In this document: positions 1 through 8,225 of the stretch, piece by piece | Numbering within the stretch: the stretch's first letter is position 1 | Layout of the letters: each line of letters begins with the position of its first letter | NCBI RefSeq assembly: GCF_003590145.2 | Contig: NZ_CP060436.1 | Span: forward strand, 2,204,001-2,268,000 | DNA length: 64,000 nt | DNA from: Pseudooceanicola algae | GTDB taxonomy: Bacteria > Pseudomonadota > Alphaproteobacteria > Rhodobacterales > Rhodobacteraceae | Direction of reading: 5' to 3' | Position numbers and translations under genes: made by a program | Notes under the pieces: model-generated | Told to the model about the DNA's origin: nothing | The model's database searches: none | The model's input: the letters and a program-made list of their open reading frames with translations, nothing else

Positions 1-2
1 GC

Positions 3-77
3 AGCCCAAATCCGGTGATGATCCTCACCCTGCGCGCCGAAGGCGGTGTCTGGCTGAACGTCAGCCCCCGACACTGA
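3..77 (+). CDS. C-terminal fragment of an unidentified protein
   Basis: The first bases hold the last 24 codons of a plus-strand gene that began outside the window; the frame closes with TGA at 75-77. The peptide ends VWLNVSPRH. Too little is present to name a family. It converges with parC, and a structured inverted-repeat element lies between the two stops, which fits a real 3' end. It could still be a chance open frame because it is so short. Confidence 0.45.
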   Translation, partial: SPNPVMILTLRAEGGVWLNVSPRH

Positions 78-84
78 CCTGCAT

Positions 85-193
85 CGTTTCCCTGTCCCAA
101 ATATCCTCGCCGAAGGCTCGTTCCGAAGGAACGACTTGCCCCGGACAAGGTCCGGGGCAACGCTCCGCGGGGGATATTTGAAACAGGGAAACG
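85..193. repeat. Nested inverted-repeat (cruciform-like) intergenic element
   Basis: Outer arms CGTTTCCCTGT (85-95) and ACAGGGAAACG (183-193) pair perfectly. A 3x3 internal loop follows, then AAATATCC (99-106) pairs with GGATATTT (172-179). Inside are two further perfect hairpins: 119-133 (6-bp stem, GAA loop) and 136-160 (11-bp stem, AAG loop, core CCCCGGAC/GTCCGGGG). It lies between two convergent gene ends. The inner CCCCGGAC..GTCCGGGG hairpin is of the kind found dispersed in alphaproteobacterial genomes (REP/RIME-like). It may act as a bidirectional terminator or be a mobile palindromic repeat. Confidence 0.7.
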
Positions 194-223
194 GGCGCGA
201 GGCGGACCGGTGCGCCTCGCGGA

Positions 224-2593
224 TCAGTTGAAGCGATTGTCCCGTGGGAAGCCGCGGGGCGCCATGCGGCCAATTCCGGCGCGCTTGCCGATCCATTCCC
301 CAAGCTCGGTTTCCGTGCGGGTTCGGCCGGCGGGGTCGTGCCAGGACAAGCCGTCGGCCAGCGGGAAAGTGGTCAGGTCCGAAAGGCCGCCGTCCTTGTA
401 TTTCTGCAGCCGCACGCCCTTGCCGCGGCCAAGCTCGGGCAGCTCTTCAATAGGGAAGACAAGCACCTTGCGGTTTTCGCCCACACAGGCGACGTGATCG
501 CCCCAGACGGGTTTGGCAAGCAGTGCGCGGACGCCGTCCTTGACGTTCAGGACCTGGCGGCCGGTGCGGGTCTGGGCCAGGACTTCATCTTCGGACACGA
601 GGAAGCCGTCCCCGGCAGTGGAGGCGACCACGAGCTTGGCGCCGGGGCGGTGGATGCGGATCTCGACGATCTCGGATTCGTTAGGCAGGTCGATCATCAG
701 ACGCAGGGGTTCGCCCATGCCGCGCCCGCCGGGCAGGTTCGAGGCCTGCATCGTGTAGAAGCGCCCGTTGGAGCCGAAGACAAGCAGTTTGTCTGTGGTT
801 TCCGCATGGAACAGGAACCGTCCTTCGTCACCGTCCTTGAACTTCAGCTTTTCGGTCTGAGACAGGTCGATATGCCCCTTCATTGCCCGGATCCAGCCCA
901 TTTTCGAGCAGACCACGGTGATCGGTTCCCGCTCGATCATCGCCTCGACCGGGACTTCCTCGGCCTCGGCGGCGGCTTCGATCAGGGTGCGGCGGGCACC
1001 GCCGAAGTAATCCTTGCCAAAGCTCTTGCGGGTCTCGCGGATCTGCTCGGCAATCCGGGTCCACTGGCGCTCCGGGCTGGCCATCAGGTCTTCGAGACCG
1101 GCACGTTCGGCCATCAGCGCGTCGCGTTCCCGGACAAGTTCAAGTTCCTCAAGCCGCCGCAGGGAGCGCAGGCGCATGTTCAGGATGGCTTCGGTCTGGA
1201 CCTCGGTCAACTCGCCTTCGGTATCGATCCCGACGGGTGTGACGTAATCGGCCTCGTCCCGTGCACGCCCCCGCTTGAGGCTCCAGTTTTCCAGCATCAG
1301 CGCGGTCTTGGGTTCGTCGTCATAGCGGATGATGTCGATCACCCGGTCGAGGTTCAGGAAGGCGGTGATGAAGCCTTCCAGCACTTCCAGCCGGTGGTCG
1401 ATCTTGGCCAGCCGGTGCGCGCTGCGCCGCTGCAGCACGTCGCGCCGGTGGTCGAGGAAGGCGCGCAGCACTTCCTTCATCGAGCAGACCTTGGGCGTCA
1501 GCCCGTCGATCAGCACGTTCATGTTCATCGAGAACCGCGTTTCCAGATCGCAATTGCGGAACAGCAGGTTCATCAGAACCTCGGGATCCACGGTCTTGGC
1601 GCGGGGTTCCAGCACCAGGCGGATGTCCTCGGCGCTTTCGTCACGCACATCCGCCAGAATCGGGATGCGCCGGGTCTGGATCAGATCCGCGATCCGCTCC
1701 ACCAGCTTGGATTTCTGCACCTGGTAGGGGATCTCGGTGACCACGATCTGCCATGTGCCGCGGCCAAGGTCCTCTTTTTCCCACTTGGCGCGCAGCCGCA
1801 TGGAGCCGCGCCCCGTGGCATAGGCCCTGGCAATGTTCTCGGGCGCCTCGACCAGCACGCCGCCAGTGGGGAAATCAGGGCCGGGCACGTATTGCAACAG
1901 GGTCTCGTCCCGCGCATCCGGGGTCTTGATCAGATGCAGGCAGGCATTGCACAGCTCGGCGATGTTATGGGGCGGGATATTGGTCGCCATCCCCACCGCG
2001 ATCCCAGAGGAGCCGTTGGCCAGCAGGTTCGGGAAGGACGCGGGCAGCACCACCGGCTCTGTCAGGGTACCGTCGTAATTGTCGCGGAAATCAACCGCGT
2101 TTTCGGTCAGCCCCTCCATCAGGGCCTCGGCGACGGCGGTCAGTCGCGCCTCGGTGTAGCGCGAGGCCGCCGGGTTGTCCCCGTCGATATTGCCGAAGTT
2201 CCCCTGCCCGTCGACCAGCGGGTAGCGGACGTTGAAATCCTGCGCCAGCCGGGCCATCGCGTCATAGATCGCCGTGTCGCCATGGGGGTGGTAGTTCCCC
2301 ATCACGTCGCCCGAGATCTTGGAGCTTTTGCGGAACCGCCCGTTCGGCGCCAGCTTCAGCTCTCGCATCGCGTATAGGATGCGCCGATGCACCGGCTTCA
2401 GCCCGTCGCGGGCATCGGGCAGGGCGCGGTGCATGATCGTCGACAGCGCATAGGTCAGGTAGCGGTCGCCAATGGCACGGCGCAGCGGTTCGGCCAGCAA
2501 GGCTTCGCCACCTCCGGAACCTGAACCGGAGTCGGGGCTGGAACCGGGGCCGCTTGCGGGGCCGATCTTGGGGTCTTCGGGCGTATCCGTCAT
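224..2593 (-). CDS. parC: DNA topoisomerase IV subunit A
   Basis: 789 aa. It is the DNA breakage-reunion subunit that works with ParE to decatenate replicated chromosomes in the cytoplasm. The sequence shows the winged-helix region with YHPHGD, the DGQGNFGNIDGDNPAA stretch and the catalytic tyrosine in RYTEAR (about residue 146), followed by the coiled-coil tower and a C-terminal beta-pinwheel with degenerate GRG motifs (GGRGMG, GRGKGV). The GNIDGD wording and the length (GyrA in this group is about 900 aa) favour ParC over GyrA. I chose the ATG at 2593 (MTDTPED), which precedes a Gly/Ser-rich leader. An upstream in-frame ATG at 2677 is possible, and neither start has a clear Shine-Dalgarno. 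Confidence 0.93.
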   Translation of the reverse strand: MTDTPEDPKIGPASGPGSSPDSGSGSGGGEALLAEPLRRAIGDRYLTYALSTIMHRALPDARDGLKPVHRRILYAMRELKLAPNGRFRKSSKISGDVMGNYHPHGDTAIYDAMARLAQDFNVRYPLVDGQGNFGNIDGDNPAASRYTEARLTAVAEALMEGLTENAVDFRDNYDGTLTEPVVLPASFPNLLANGSSGIAVGMATNIPPHNIAELCNACLHLIKTPDARDETLLQYVPGPDFPTGGVLVEAPENIARAYATGRGSMRLRAKWEKEDLGRGTWQIVVTEIPYQVQKSKLVERIADLIQTRRIPILADVRDESAEDIRLVLEPRAKTVDPEVLMNLLFRNCDLETRFSMNMNVLIDGLTPKVCSMKEVLRAFLDHRRDVLQRRSAHRLAKIDHRLEVLEGFITAFLNLDRVIDIIRYDDEPKTALMLENWSLKRGRARDEADYVTPVGIDTEGELTEVQTEAILNMRLRSLRRLEELELVRERDALMAERAGLEDLMASPERQWTRIAEQIRETRKSFGKDYFGGARRTLIEAAAEAEEVPVEAMIEREPITVVCSKMGWIRAMKGHIDLSQTEKLKFKDGDEGRFLFHAETTDKLLVFGSNGRFYTMQASNLPGGRGMGEPLRLMIDLPNESEIVEIRIHRPGAKLVVASTAGDGFLVSEDEVLAQTRTGRQVLNVKDGVRALLAKPVWGDHVACVGENRKVLVFPIEELPELGRGKGVRLQKYKDGGLSDLTTFPLADGLSWHDPAGRTRTETELGEWIGKRAGIGRMAPRGFPRDNRFN

Positions 2594-2835
2594 AGATGGT
2601 GTGATACCTGCGGCGTCGGGGCGGGTAAAGCGGCGAGATGGGCCCAACGGGTCTTGCGCCGCATTTTCCGTAGCCATCCCGCCCCGGTGCCGCAACGCGG
2701 GCCTTTGCCGGCCTGTGAACCATCGCCTTGAGGCCCCCAGCCCGCAATCGGCGCGCGATGCAGGCGCATTTCCTACGTACTGGCGGGAACCAGCCGAGCC
2801 CCAACCGGTTATGTTCACAATCAAGGGAGCCAAAT

Positions 2836-3507
2836 ATGCCGCAATTCGCCATCCTCGCTACAGTCGCCTTGTTCGCCGCCTTCTACCAACTGAGCGGAGG
2901 ATCGGATTTCCAGCCCGGATGGCCCGAAGGCACAGGTCCCGGTTCCATCGGTCCCGCATCCCTCAATCCGGCGGTCGAGACCTTGGCGCAGGCCGATTCT
3001 CCGTCCCCGGAAGTCTCCCAGCCCATTAGGGCCGCTACCGCCGCTCCGGTCGCAACCCCGGCCGCCGAACCGGCGATGGTCCAGACCGTTGGCTTCGCCG
3101 CTGCGTCCGGCAATGCACAGGTAGTGCAGGCGGTTCAGCACAGCGAAGGGGCTGCACCGGAACAACCCACACTGCAGATTTCGGCCCGCACGCAGGCGAT
3201 CATCGAACGCCAGAGCCTGGCACGCCGCCAATCCGTGGAACGCGTGCAGGCCGCCGCCGAAGCGGCGCATGAGGCCAAGCTTGCTTCCCAACAAGACGCA
3301 CCGCAGGGCGCGGACATGCGGCAGGTCAGCGGCGACCGGGTGAACCTGCGCTACGGGCCGGGCACACGGTTTTCGATCCTCACCACGCTTGAAGAAGGCG
3401 ACAAGGTCGAGGTCATCGCCTCGGAAGGCGATTGGGTGCAGTTGCGCGTGCCGGAAACCGGGCGCACGGGCTGGATGGCCAATTCCCTGGTGACCGACGC
3501 GGGCTGA
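2836..3507 (+). CDS. SH3-domain (SH3b) exported protein
   Basis: 223 aa. The start ATG is preceded by AGGGAG at good spacing. A short hydrophobic N-terminus (FAILATVALFAAFYQLSGG) works as a signal peptide or anchor. A low-complexity Pro/Ala/Glu middle follows, then an arginine-rich helix (residues ~115-150) and a C-terminal bacterial SH3 domain (about 158-223) with VNLRYGPG, GDKVEV and TGWMANSLV. SH3b domains of this kind usually bind peptidoglycan or periplasmic peptides. No catalytic domain is seen. A second SH3-like protein lies at 7203, so the locus carries two possible envelope proteins. The exact role is unknown. Confidence 0.8.
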   Translation: MPQFAILATVALFAAFYQLSGGSDFQPGWPEGTGPGSIGPASLNPAVETLAQADSPSPEVSQPIRAATAAPVATPAAEPAMVQTVGFAAASGNAQVVQAVQHSEGAAPEQPTLQISARTQAIIERQSLARRQSVERVQAAAEAAHEAKLASQQDAPQGADMRQVSGDRVNLRYGPGTRFSILTTLEEGDKVEVIASEGDWVQLRVPETGRTGWMANSLVTDAG

Positions 3508-3580
3508 CCATAGCGCCCCGCGCCCGCCCTCTTGCCCCTCTCCCCCTTGCCCCGTCGTTCATCGCCATGCACAACGGGGC

Positions 3581-4432
3581 ATGACCCATACCCCCCGGAA
3601 GACGATCCTCATCACCGGCTGTTCGTCGGGCATCGGGCACGACGCTGCCCGCGGGCTGAAAGCTCAGGGCTGGCGGGTCTTTGCCTCGGCCCGCAAGGCG
3701 GAAGATGTCACGCAGCTGGCCGAAGCGGGGTTCGAAGCTTTGCGCCTCGATTACGCCGATCAGCCGAGCATCGAAGCCGCCGTTGCCGAAGTGCTGAAGC
3801 GTTGCGACGGCGCGCTGGATGCTGTGTTCAACAATGGCGCCTATGCGATCCCCGGCCCGGTCGAGGATATCAGCCGCGTCGCCATGCGCGCCCAGTTCGA
3901 GACCAATTTCCTGGGCCCCCACGCCCTTACCCGGGCGGTCCTGCCCGCCATGCGGCGGCGTGGGACAGGCCGGATCGTCAATTGTTCTTCTGTCCTGGGG
4001 CTGGTCGCCGCCCCGTGGCGCGGACCGTACAATGCGTCGAAATTCGCGCTCGAGGGGCTGACGGATACGCTGCGGGTCGAACTGGAAGGCTCCGGCATCC
4101 ATGCGATCCTGATAGAACCGGGGCCGATCCGCACCGATTTCCGCAAGAACGCCATCGCCGCCTTTGAAAAATGGGTGGATTGGGAGGCTTCGGAACGGGT
4201 GGAGGAATACCGCAACGGTTTGCTCGACAAGCTCTACAAGCGGGGCCCGGGCAGCGAAAAGGCCGATCGGTTCGAACTGGGCCCCGAGGCGGTCACCGCC
4301 AAGCTGATCCGCGCGCTGGAAGACCCCCGGCCCCGCGCGCGCTATATGGTCACCACGCCGACCTACGCCGCTGCGGCGATGCGCCGCCTGTTGCCCGCGC
4401 GCATGATCGACAGGCTGGTCCGCAACGCCTGA
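3581..4432 (+). CDS. Short-chain dehydrogenase/reductase
   Basis: 283 aa. Classical SDR with the nucleotide-binding TGCSSGIG motif near residue 13, NNGAYA after strand beta-4, the catalytic serine in NCSSVLG and the YNASK Tyr/Lys pair. The EPGPIRTDF segment after it is also typical. It would catalyse an NAD(P)-dependent oxidation or reduction of a small hydroxyl/carbonyl compound. Its substrate cannot be told from sequence. ACGGGG precedes the ATG. The C-terminal extension after residue ~200 is longer than in minimal 250-aa SDRs and resembles those annotated as SDR family NAD(P)-dependent oxidoreductases acting on lipids or retinol-like compounds. Confidence 0.88.
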   Translation: MTHTPRKTILITGCSSGIGHDAARGLKAQGWRVFASARKAEDVTQLAEAGFEALRLDYADQPSIEAAVAEVLKRCDGALDAVFNNGAYAIPGPVEDISRVAMRAQFETNFLGPHALTRAVLPAMRRRGTGRIVNCSSVLGLVAAPWRGPYNASKFALEGLTDTLRVELEGSGIHAILIEPGPIRTDFRKNAIAAFEKWVDWEASERVEEYRNGLLDKLYKRGPGSEKADRFELGPEAVTAKLIRALEDPRPRARYMVTTPTYAAAAMRRLLPARMIDRLVRNA

Positions 4433-4526
4433 GAGGCGCCGAAAGCCGATCGGACCGGATTTTCCGGTTCGCTTTCACCGCCCGCCCCCTTACATCCGGG
4501 GGCAGAGAAAAACCAAGGAGACCGCC

Positions 4527-4724
4527 ATGGGCAATGATCCGCTTTTCCTGGTTGCCGGGGCCGCCGTGCTTCTGGTGGCCGTGATCCTTGTCATGGGGAT
4601 CGCCAATTTCGCCCGCAGCGGAGACCCCAAGCGGTCCAACAAGCTGATGCAGGCGCGGATCATCGCGCAATTCGCTGCCGTGGCGGGAATCCTGCTGTTC
4701 GTGCTGCTGCGCAAAGGGGGCTGA
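4527..4724 (+). CDS. HIG1-family twin transmembrane protein
   Basis: 65 aa with two predicted membrane helices (about residues 8-26 and 45-60) joined by a basic loop containing KRSNKLMQARIIAQF. This resembles the conserved loop of hypoxia-induced (HIG1) domain proteins; in alphaproteobacteria related small proteins are annotated twin transmembrane protein. AAGGAG stands seven bases before the ATG. It ends two bases before the adenosyltransferase start, a pairing that is common in Rhodobacteraceae and suggests co-transcription. In mitochondria this family associates with respiratory complexes; a similar role here is inference. Confidence 0.82.
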   Translation: MGNDPLFLVAGAAVLLVAVILVMGIANFARSGDPKRSNKLMQARIIAQFAAVAGILLFVLLRKGG

Positions 4725-4725
4725 C

Positions 4726-5298
4726 ATGGTCGTTCTGTCGAAAATCTACACCCGTACCGGCGACGCCGGGGATACCGCGCTTGGCGATGGCAGCCGGGTG
4801 CCCAAACCGTCGCTGCGGGTCGAGGCCTATGGCACGGTGGATGAAACCAATGCGACCCTGGGGCTGGCCCGACTGCATGCCGATGGCGACATGGATGCGG
4901 CCCTGGCGCGCATCCAGAACGATCTGTTCGACCTCGGCGCCGACCTGTGCCGCCCGGATATGGCCAGCGACGCCGCCGCCGAATACACGCCGCTGCGCAT
5001 GGTGGCCTCGCAGGTTGACCGCCTGGAAGCCGAGATCGACGCGATGAACGCCGACCTGTCCCCCCTGCGCAGCTTCGTCCTGCCCGGCGGGTCTGCGCTG
5101 GCGGCGCATCTGCACCTGTGCCGTACAGTCTGCCGCCGCGCCGAACGCCTGTCGGTGGCGCTGATGGGCGAAGGCGATTGCAACCCGGCGGCGGTCAAGT
5201 ACCTGAACCGCCTCAGCGACTGGTTCTTCGTCGCCTCGCGCGCGGCCAATGACGGCGGCGCGGGCGATGTCCTGTGGGTGCCGGGGGCGACGCGCTAG
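4726..5298 (+). CDS. pduO: Cob(I)yrinic acid a,c-diamide / cob(I)alamin adenosyltransferase (PduO type)
   Basis: 190 aa, full length for the single-domain PduO/MMAB family. It transfers the adenosyl group from ATP to cob(I)alamin to make adenosylcobalamin. Family hallmarks are visible: N-terminal TRTGDAGDTALGDG (ATP binding), VDETNATLG, the RRAERL segment and the C-terminal NRLSDWFFVASR. It follows the HIG1 gene with one base between stop and start, so it is translationally coupled. Next comes a convergent membrane protein gene only 15 bp away. Confidence 0.93.
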   Translation: MVVLSKIYTRTGDAGDTALGDGSRVPKPSLRVEAYGTVDETNATLGLARLHADGDMDAALARIQNDLFDLGADLCRPDMASDAAAEYTPLRMVASQVDRLEAEIDAMNADLSPLRSFVLPGGSALAAHLHLCRTVCRRAERLSVALMGEGDCNPAAVKYLNRLSDWFFVASRAANDGGAGDVLWVPGATR

Positions 5299-5313
5299 GC
5301 GTCCCCCCCCTTT

Positions 5314-6120
5314 TCAGGCGCCCAGGATACGGCGGGTGATCGCGACCAGCGCCAGCAACAGCACCAGCGGCAGCACCACCATGCGCAGCACGAAGATCCC
5401 GACCAGGGTCAGCGAGGCCGCCAGCATCTCGTCCGCCTTGTCCCACAGGTCTCCGGCCGCGTTGCGATAGGCGTCGATCGTCTCGCGCCAGCCACGGTCT
5501 TCGATATTGCCGTCGTCGATGCCGACCAGCAGGCGGGCGGTGTCGGCGATATGATCCAGCACGGCGCTGGCTTCGGCCGCCTTGTCGGCGGTCAGGATGT
5601 CGCCGCCCCAGACCCCGAGCGCATAGGCGCAGGGCAGCCCGATGGCGAAGGCAAAGCCCAGCATCCCGCAGGACCCGCCGAACCGCCGCAGCCCCGCCGG
5701 AGAGCGATGCCAGCCGACCGCCACATCGCAGCCCGACCGGGTCAGCAGCGCCACCCCCAGCAGCACGAACCCGACCGACGCAACGGGGGCCAGCGACATC
5801 GACAGCACGCCCGTCAGTACCGCCACGGCGAAGATCGCGGCGGAGATCCGCTCGACCGTGTCGTCGATGGGTTCCAGCCATTTCAGCGGCTGCACGTTGG
5901 CCGACAGACCCATGGAGCCGCCGACCTCGACATCCTGCGCGAAGGAAAGCGCGGCGTTGATCGCGCGCAGCGAGATATAGGTGGCCCCGCTGGCGACGGC
6001 GATGTCCTGCTGGTATTTCTCGGCCACGGTGACCAGCGGATTGGCCCGCGGGTTCAGCGCCAGGAAGCCGCAAAGCAGCGCCAGCAGCAGGGCAATGGCC
6101 CCCGGTCCGGCGCGGCTCAC
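5314..6120 (-). CDS. Multi-pass membrane protein of unknown function
   Basis: 268 aa. I see about five hydrophobic segments: an N-terminal one (residues 7-22), two in the middle (about 95-135), one around 160-175 and a very hydrophobic C-terminus (about 235-262, LVGIFVLRMVVLPLVLLLALV). The soluble stretches are acidic. The start is GTG, overlapping the TGA of the upstream dehydrogenase (GTGA), so the two genes form an operon. I do not recognise a family or catalytic motif. A permease-like or signalling role cannot be argued from the sequence. Confidence 0.8.
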   Translation of the reverse strand: MSRAGPGAIALLLALLCGFLALNPRANPLVTVAEKYQQDIAVASGATYISLRAINAALSFAQDVEVGGSMGLSANVQPLKWLEPIDDTVERISAAIFAVAVLTGVLSMSLAPVASVGFVLLGVALLTRSGCDVAVGWHRSPAGLRRFGGSCGMLGFAFAIGLPCAYALGVWGGDILTADKAAEASAVLDHIADTARLLVGIDDGNIEDRGWRETIDAYRNAAGDLWDKADEMLAASLTLVGIFVLRMVVLPLVLLLALVAITRRILGA

Positions 6121-7103
6121 AACATGCCCGGCACGACCTGGTCCGGCGGCCGGTGGCCATCGGCAAAGGTCTTGATGTTGATGATCACTTTCTCGCCCAT
6201 CTCGATCCGCCCTTCACGGGTGGCCGACCCCATATGCGGCAGCAGGACGACATTCGACATCTCACGCAGGCGCGGGTTGGCATCGCGCCGCCCACCGAAG
6301 ACATCAAGCCCTGCCCCGGCGACTTCGCCCGCCCGCAGCATCCGCGTCAGGGCGTTTTCATCGATCACCTCGCCGCGCGAGGTATTCACGATCACCGCCT
6401 CGGGCTTCATCAGCTTCAGCCGCCGCGCGTTCAGCAGGTGGAAGGTCGACGGCGTATGCGGGCAATTGACCGAGATCACGTCCATCCGCGCCACCATCTG
6501 ATCCAGACTGTCCCAGTAGCGGGCCTTCAGATCGGCCTCGGTCTCTTCGCGCAGGCGGCGGCGGTTGTGGTAATGCACCTGCATGCCAAAGGCATTGGCC
6601 CGCCGTGCCAGCGCCTGACCGATGCGCCCCATCCCGAGGATGCCAAGCTGCTTGCCCGCCACCCGCGCGCCCTGCAGGGCATTGGGGCTCCAGCCTTCCC
6701 AGCCTTCGGTCTGCATCCTGGCCAGCCCTTCGGGAATCCGGCGCAGCAGCGCAAGGATCAGCGCGATGGACATGTCGGCGGTGTCTTCGGTCACCACGTC
6801 GGGCGTGTTGGACACGAGGATGCCGCGCTGCCGGGCCGTCGCCACATCGATATGATCCACCCCGGCGCCGTAATTCGCGATCAGCTTCAATTGTGGGCCG
6901 GCCTGCGCCAGCAGCGACTGGTCGATCTCGTCCCGCAGGTTCGGCACGAGGACCTCGGCGGTCTTGACGGCCGCAACCAGCTCCTCACGGGACATGGGGC
7001 GGTCTTCGGGGCCGGTCTGTATATCGAAAAGCTCGGCCATGCGGGCTTCTACCACCTCGGGCAAGCGTCGCGTAACGACAACAGTCAGGCGTCGATATGG
7101 CAT
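6117..7103 (-). CDS. D-2-hydroxyacid dehydrogenase (glyoxylate/hydroxypyruvate reductase-like)
   Basis: 328 aa. NAD(P)-dependent D-isomer 2-hydroxyacid dehydrogenase with the Rossmann motif GILGMGRIGQA, the NTSRGEVIDE block that carries the catalytic Arg (about residue 242) and the LLPHMGSAT block with the catalytic His (about residue 290). The family's third catalytic residue, the Glu of the DVFxxEP segment, is not there: this protein reads DVFGGRRDANP, with Arg at about residue 272. The rest closely matches GyaR-type glyoxylate reductases, including the C-terminal GEKVIINIKTFADGHRPPD. The activity may be reduced or changed. It is the first gene of a two-gene operon with the membrane protein. 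Confidence 0.88.
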   Translation of the reverse strand: MPYRRLTVVVTRRLPEVVEARMAELFDIQTGPEDRPMSREELVAAVKTAEVLVPNLRDEIDQSLLAQAGPQLKLIANYGAGVDHIDVATARQRGILVSNTPDVVTEDTADMSIALILALLRRIPEGLARMQTEGWEGWSPNALQGARVAGKQLGILGMGRIGQALARRANAFGMQVHYHNRRRLREETEADLKARYWDSLDQMVARMDVISVNCPHTPSTFHLLNARRLKLMKPEAVIVNTSRGEVIDENALTRMLRAGEVAGAGLDVFGGRRDANPRLREMSNVVLLPHMGSATREGRIEMGEKVIINIKTFADGHRPPDQVVPGML

Positions 7104-7202
7104 TCATTGGCTCCTGCATCTTTCCAAACGCTGCGCGCAGGGGCAAAGTGACGCAAACAGCATCGGGGCACAAGAACTCCGGTCGCAAGAGCAGAGCAGG
7201 CT

Positions 7203-7856
7203 ATGATCATGGATACTTGGCGAAGGGGCGCATGCGCGCTGGCGTTCTTCCTGTTTTCCGGCACCGGTGTTCTGTCGGCGACCGAGATACCCGGGCAGGA
7301 AGGCGCCGATCCGGTGCTGCCCGCCGCAGCCACGGCGCCGAACGCGTCGGGCGACCAAAGCGCCGCGCTGGCGATGCCCTTGCAAGGCCTTGATGCGGTG
7401 ACCGAAGCCGGGTCCGAGGCAGGCCTGTCGGTCGGCCCCGTAACCAAGCTGCCCCTGCCCCGCTACCTGTCGATGAAATCCAGCCGCGCCAACGTGCGCC
7501 GCGGCCCCAGCAAGACCCATCGCATCGACTGGGAATTCCTGCGCAAGGGCCTGCCGGTGCAGGTGGTGGCCGAATACGGCCACTGGCGCCGCATCCGCGA
7601 TCACGACGGCATGGGCGGCTGGGTGCACTACGCGCTGATCTCGGGGCATCGCACGGTGCTGGTCGAAAAGAACCTGCTCGAACTGCGCTTCCGTCCCGGC
7701 CCCGAAGCCCGTGTCGTCGCCAAGCTCGAAGCCGGCGTGATCGCCGACCTTGGTCGTTGCGAACCCGATTGGTGCCGTGTCTCGGTCGCGGGCTATTCCG
7801 GCTGGGCCGAGAAATCCGCGCTCTGGGGTGTCGGAGCCGACGAAATCAGAGAGTGA
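7203..7856 (+). CDS. Exported protein with bacterial SH3-like repeats
   Basis: 217 aa with an N-terminal signal peptide (ALAFFLFSGTGVLSA). After a low-complexity stretch, residues ~88-210 hold two SH3-like units: one with SRANVRRGPSKTH and GGWVHYALISG, the other with LELRFRPGPEARVVAKLEAG and YSGWAEKSALWG. This is the layout of the Pfam SH3_4 family, which is often encoded beside D-2-hydroxyacid dehydrogenases in Rhodobacterales; the divergent neighbour here is such an enzyme, 99 bp away. Another ATG lies two codons downstream of the chosen start. The function in the envelope is unknown. Confidence 0.85.
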   Translation: MIMDTWRRGACALAFFLFSGTGVLSATEIPGQEGADPVLPAAATAPNASGDQSAALAMPLQGLDAVTEAGSEAGLSVGPVTKLPLPRYLSMKSSRANVRRGPSKTHRIDWEFLRKGLPVQVVAEYGHWRRIRDHDGMGGWVHYALISGHRTVLVEKNLLELRFRPGPEARVVAKLEAGVIADLGRCEPDWCRVSVAGYSGWAEKSALWGVGADEIRE

Positions 7857-7984
7857 CCCAAGGTCCGCTGGGTGGCGCAGGCGCCGCCGGCCGAGACCTT
7901 GAAATTTCACTGCGAATTCCGCGCCGATTTCACCGAAAAAGGGCTTGAACCCCGCGCCGACCCGGAGTAATCAGCGCACCACGT

Positions 7985-8059
7985 TGGGATGTAGCCAAGT
8001 GGTAAGGCAACTGTTTTTGGTACAGTGTACCGTAGGTTCGAATCCTACCATCCCAGCCA
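7985..8059 (+). tRNA. tRNA-Gln (anticodon TTG)
   Basis: A full cloverleaf can be drawn. The 7-bp acceptor stem is TGGGATG/CATCCCA and the anticodon stem is ACTGT/ACAGT, enclosing the loop TTTTGGT, so the anticodon is TTG. The T stem is GTAGG/CCTAC with loop TTCGAAT. The discriminator is G and CCA is encoded. The 3' end is the integration site of the island that follows. Confidence 0.97.
8043..8059 (+). repeat. Island attachment site at the tRNA end (att core)
   Basis: TCCTACCATCCCAGCCA, the last 17 bases of tRNA-Gln, recurs exactly at 19459-19475. The identity continues (with scattered mismatches) through 8732/20148, because an integrase gene follows each copy. This is the expected crossover region of a tRNA-targeting tyrosine integrase, which keeps the tRNA intact. 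Confidence 0.85.
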
Positions 8060-8126
8060 CTTTCTCTTGAAAAGTGAATGTTTTCAGACCCATCGACAAC
8101 CCGTGTGGGGTGCTTCGAGGGGGAGG

Positions 8127-8158
8127 TTACACAGGCGTTTACACATGACGTGACACAG
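8127..8158 (+). repeat. Three 8-bp direct repeats in 12-bp phase downstream of att
   Basis: TTACACAG (8127-8134), TTACACAT (8139-8146) and TGACACAG (8151-8158) start exactly 12 bp apart. They lie between the att core and the integrase start and are kept in the second copy at 19543-19574. Spaced repeats in this position could be arm-type sites for the integrase or sites for an excision factor. Confidence 0.5.
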
Positions 8159-8225
8159 CCCTTCGCCGGGCCTGTCGCGCCGTGTCTCAAGCCGGACAAG
8201 ATGACCGAGTCGGAGAACGGTCGTC

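Noticed and set aside
338-2377. Long open frame on the plus strand opposite parC
   Set aside because: High-GC codon use of parC keeps the antisense frame open. There is no ribosome site and the peptide has no recognisable domain.
224-2593. Reading the topoisomerase gene as gyrA
   Set aside because: Length (789 aa) and the GNIDGDNPAA wording fit ParC, while GyrA has GSVDGDSAA and is longer in this group.
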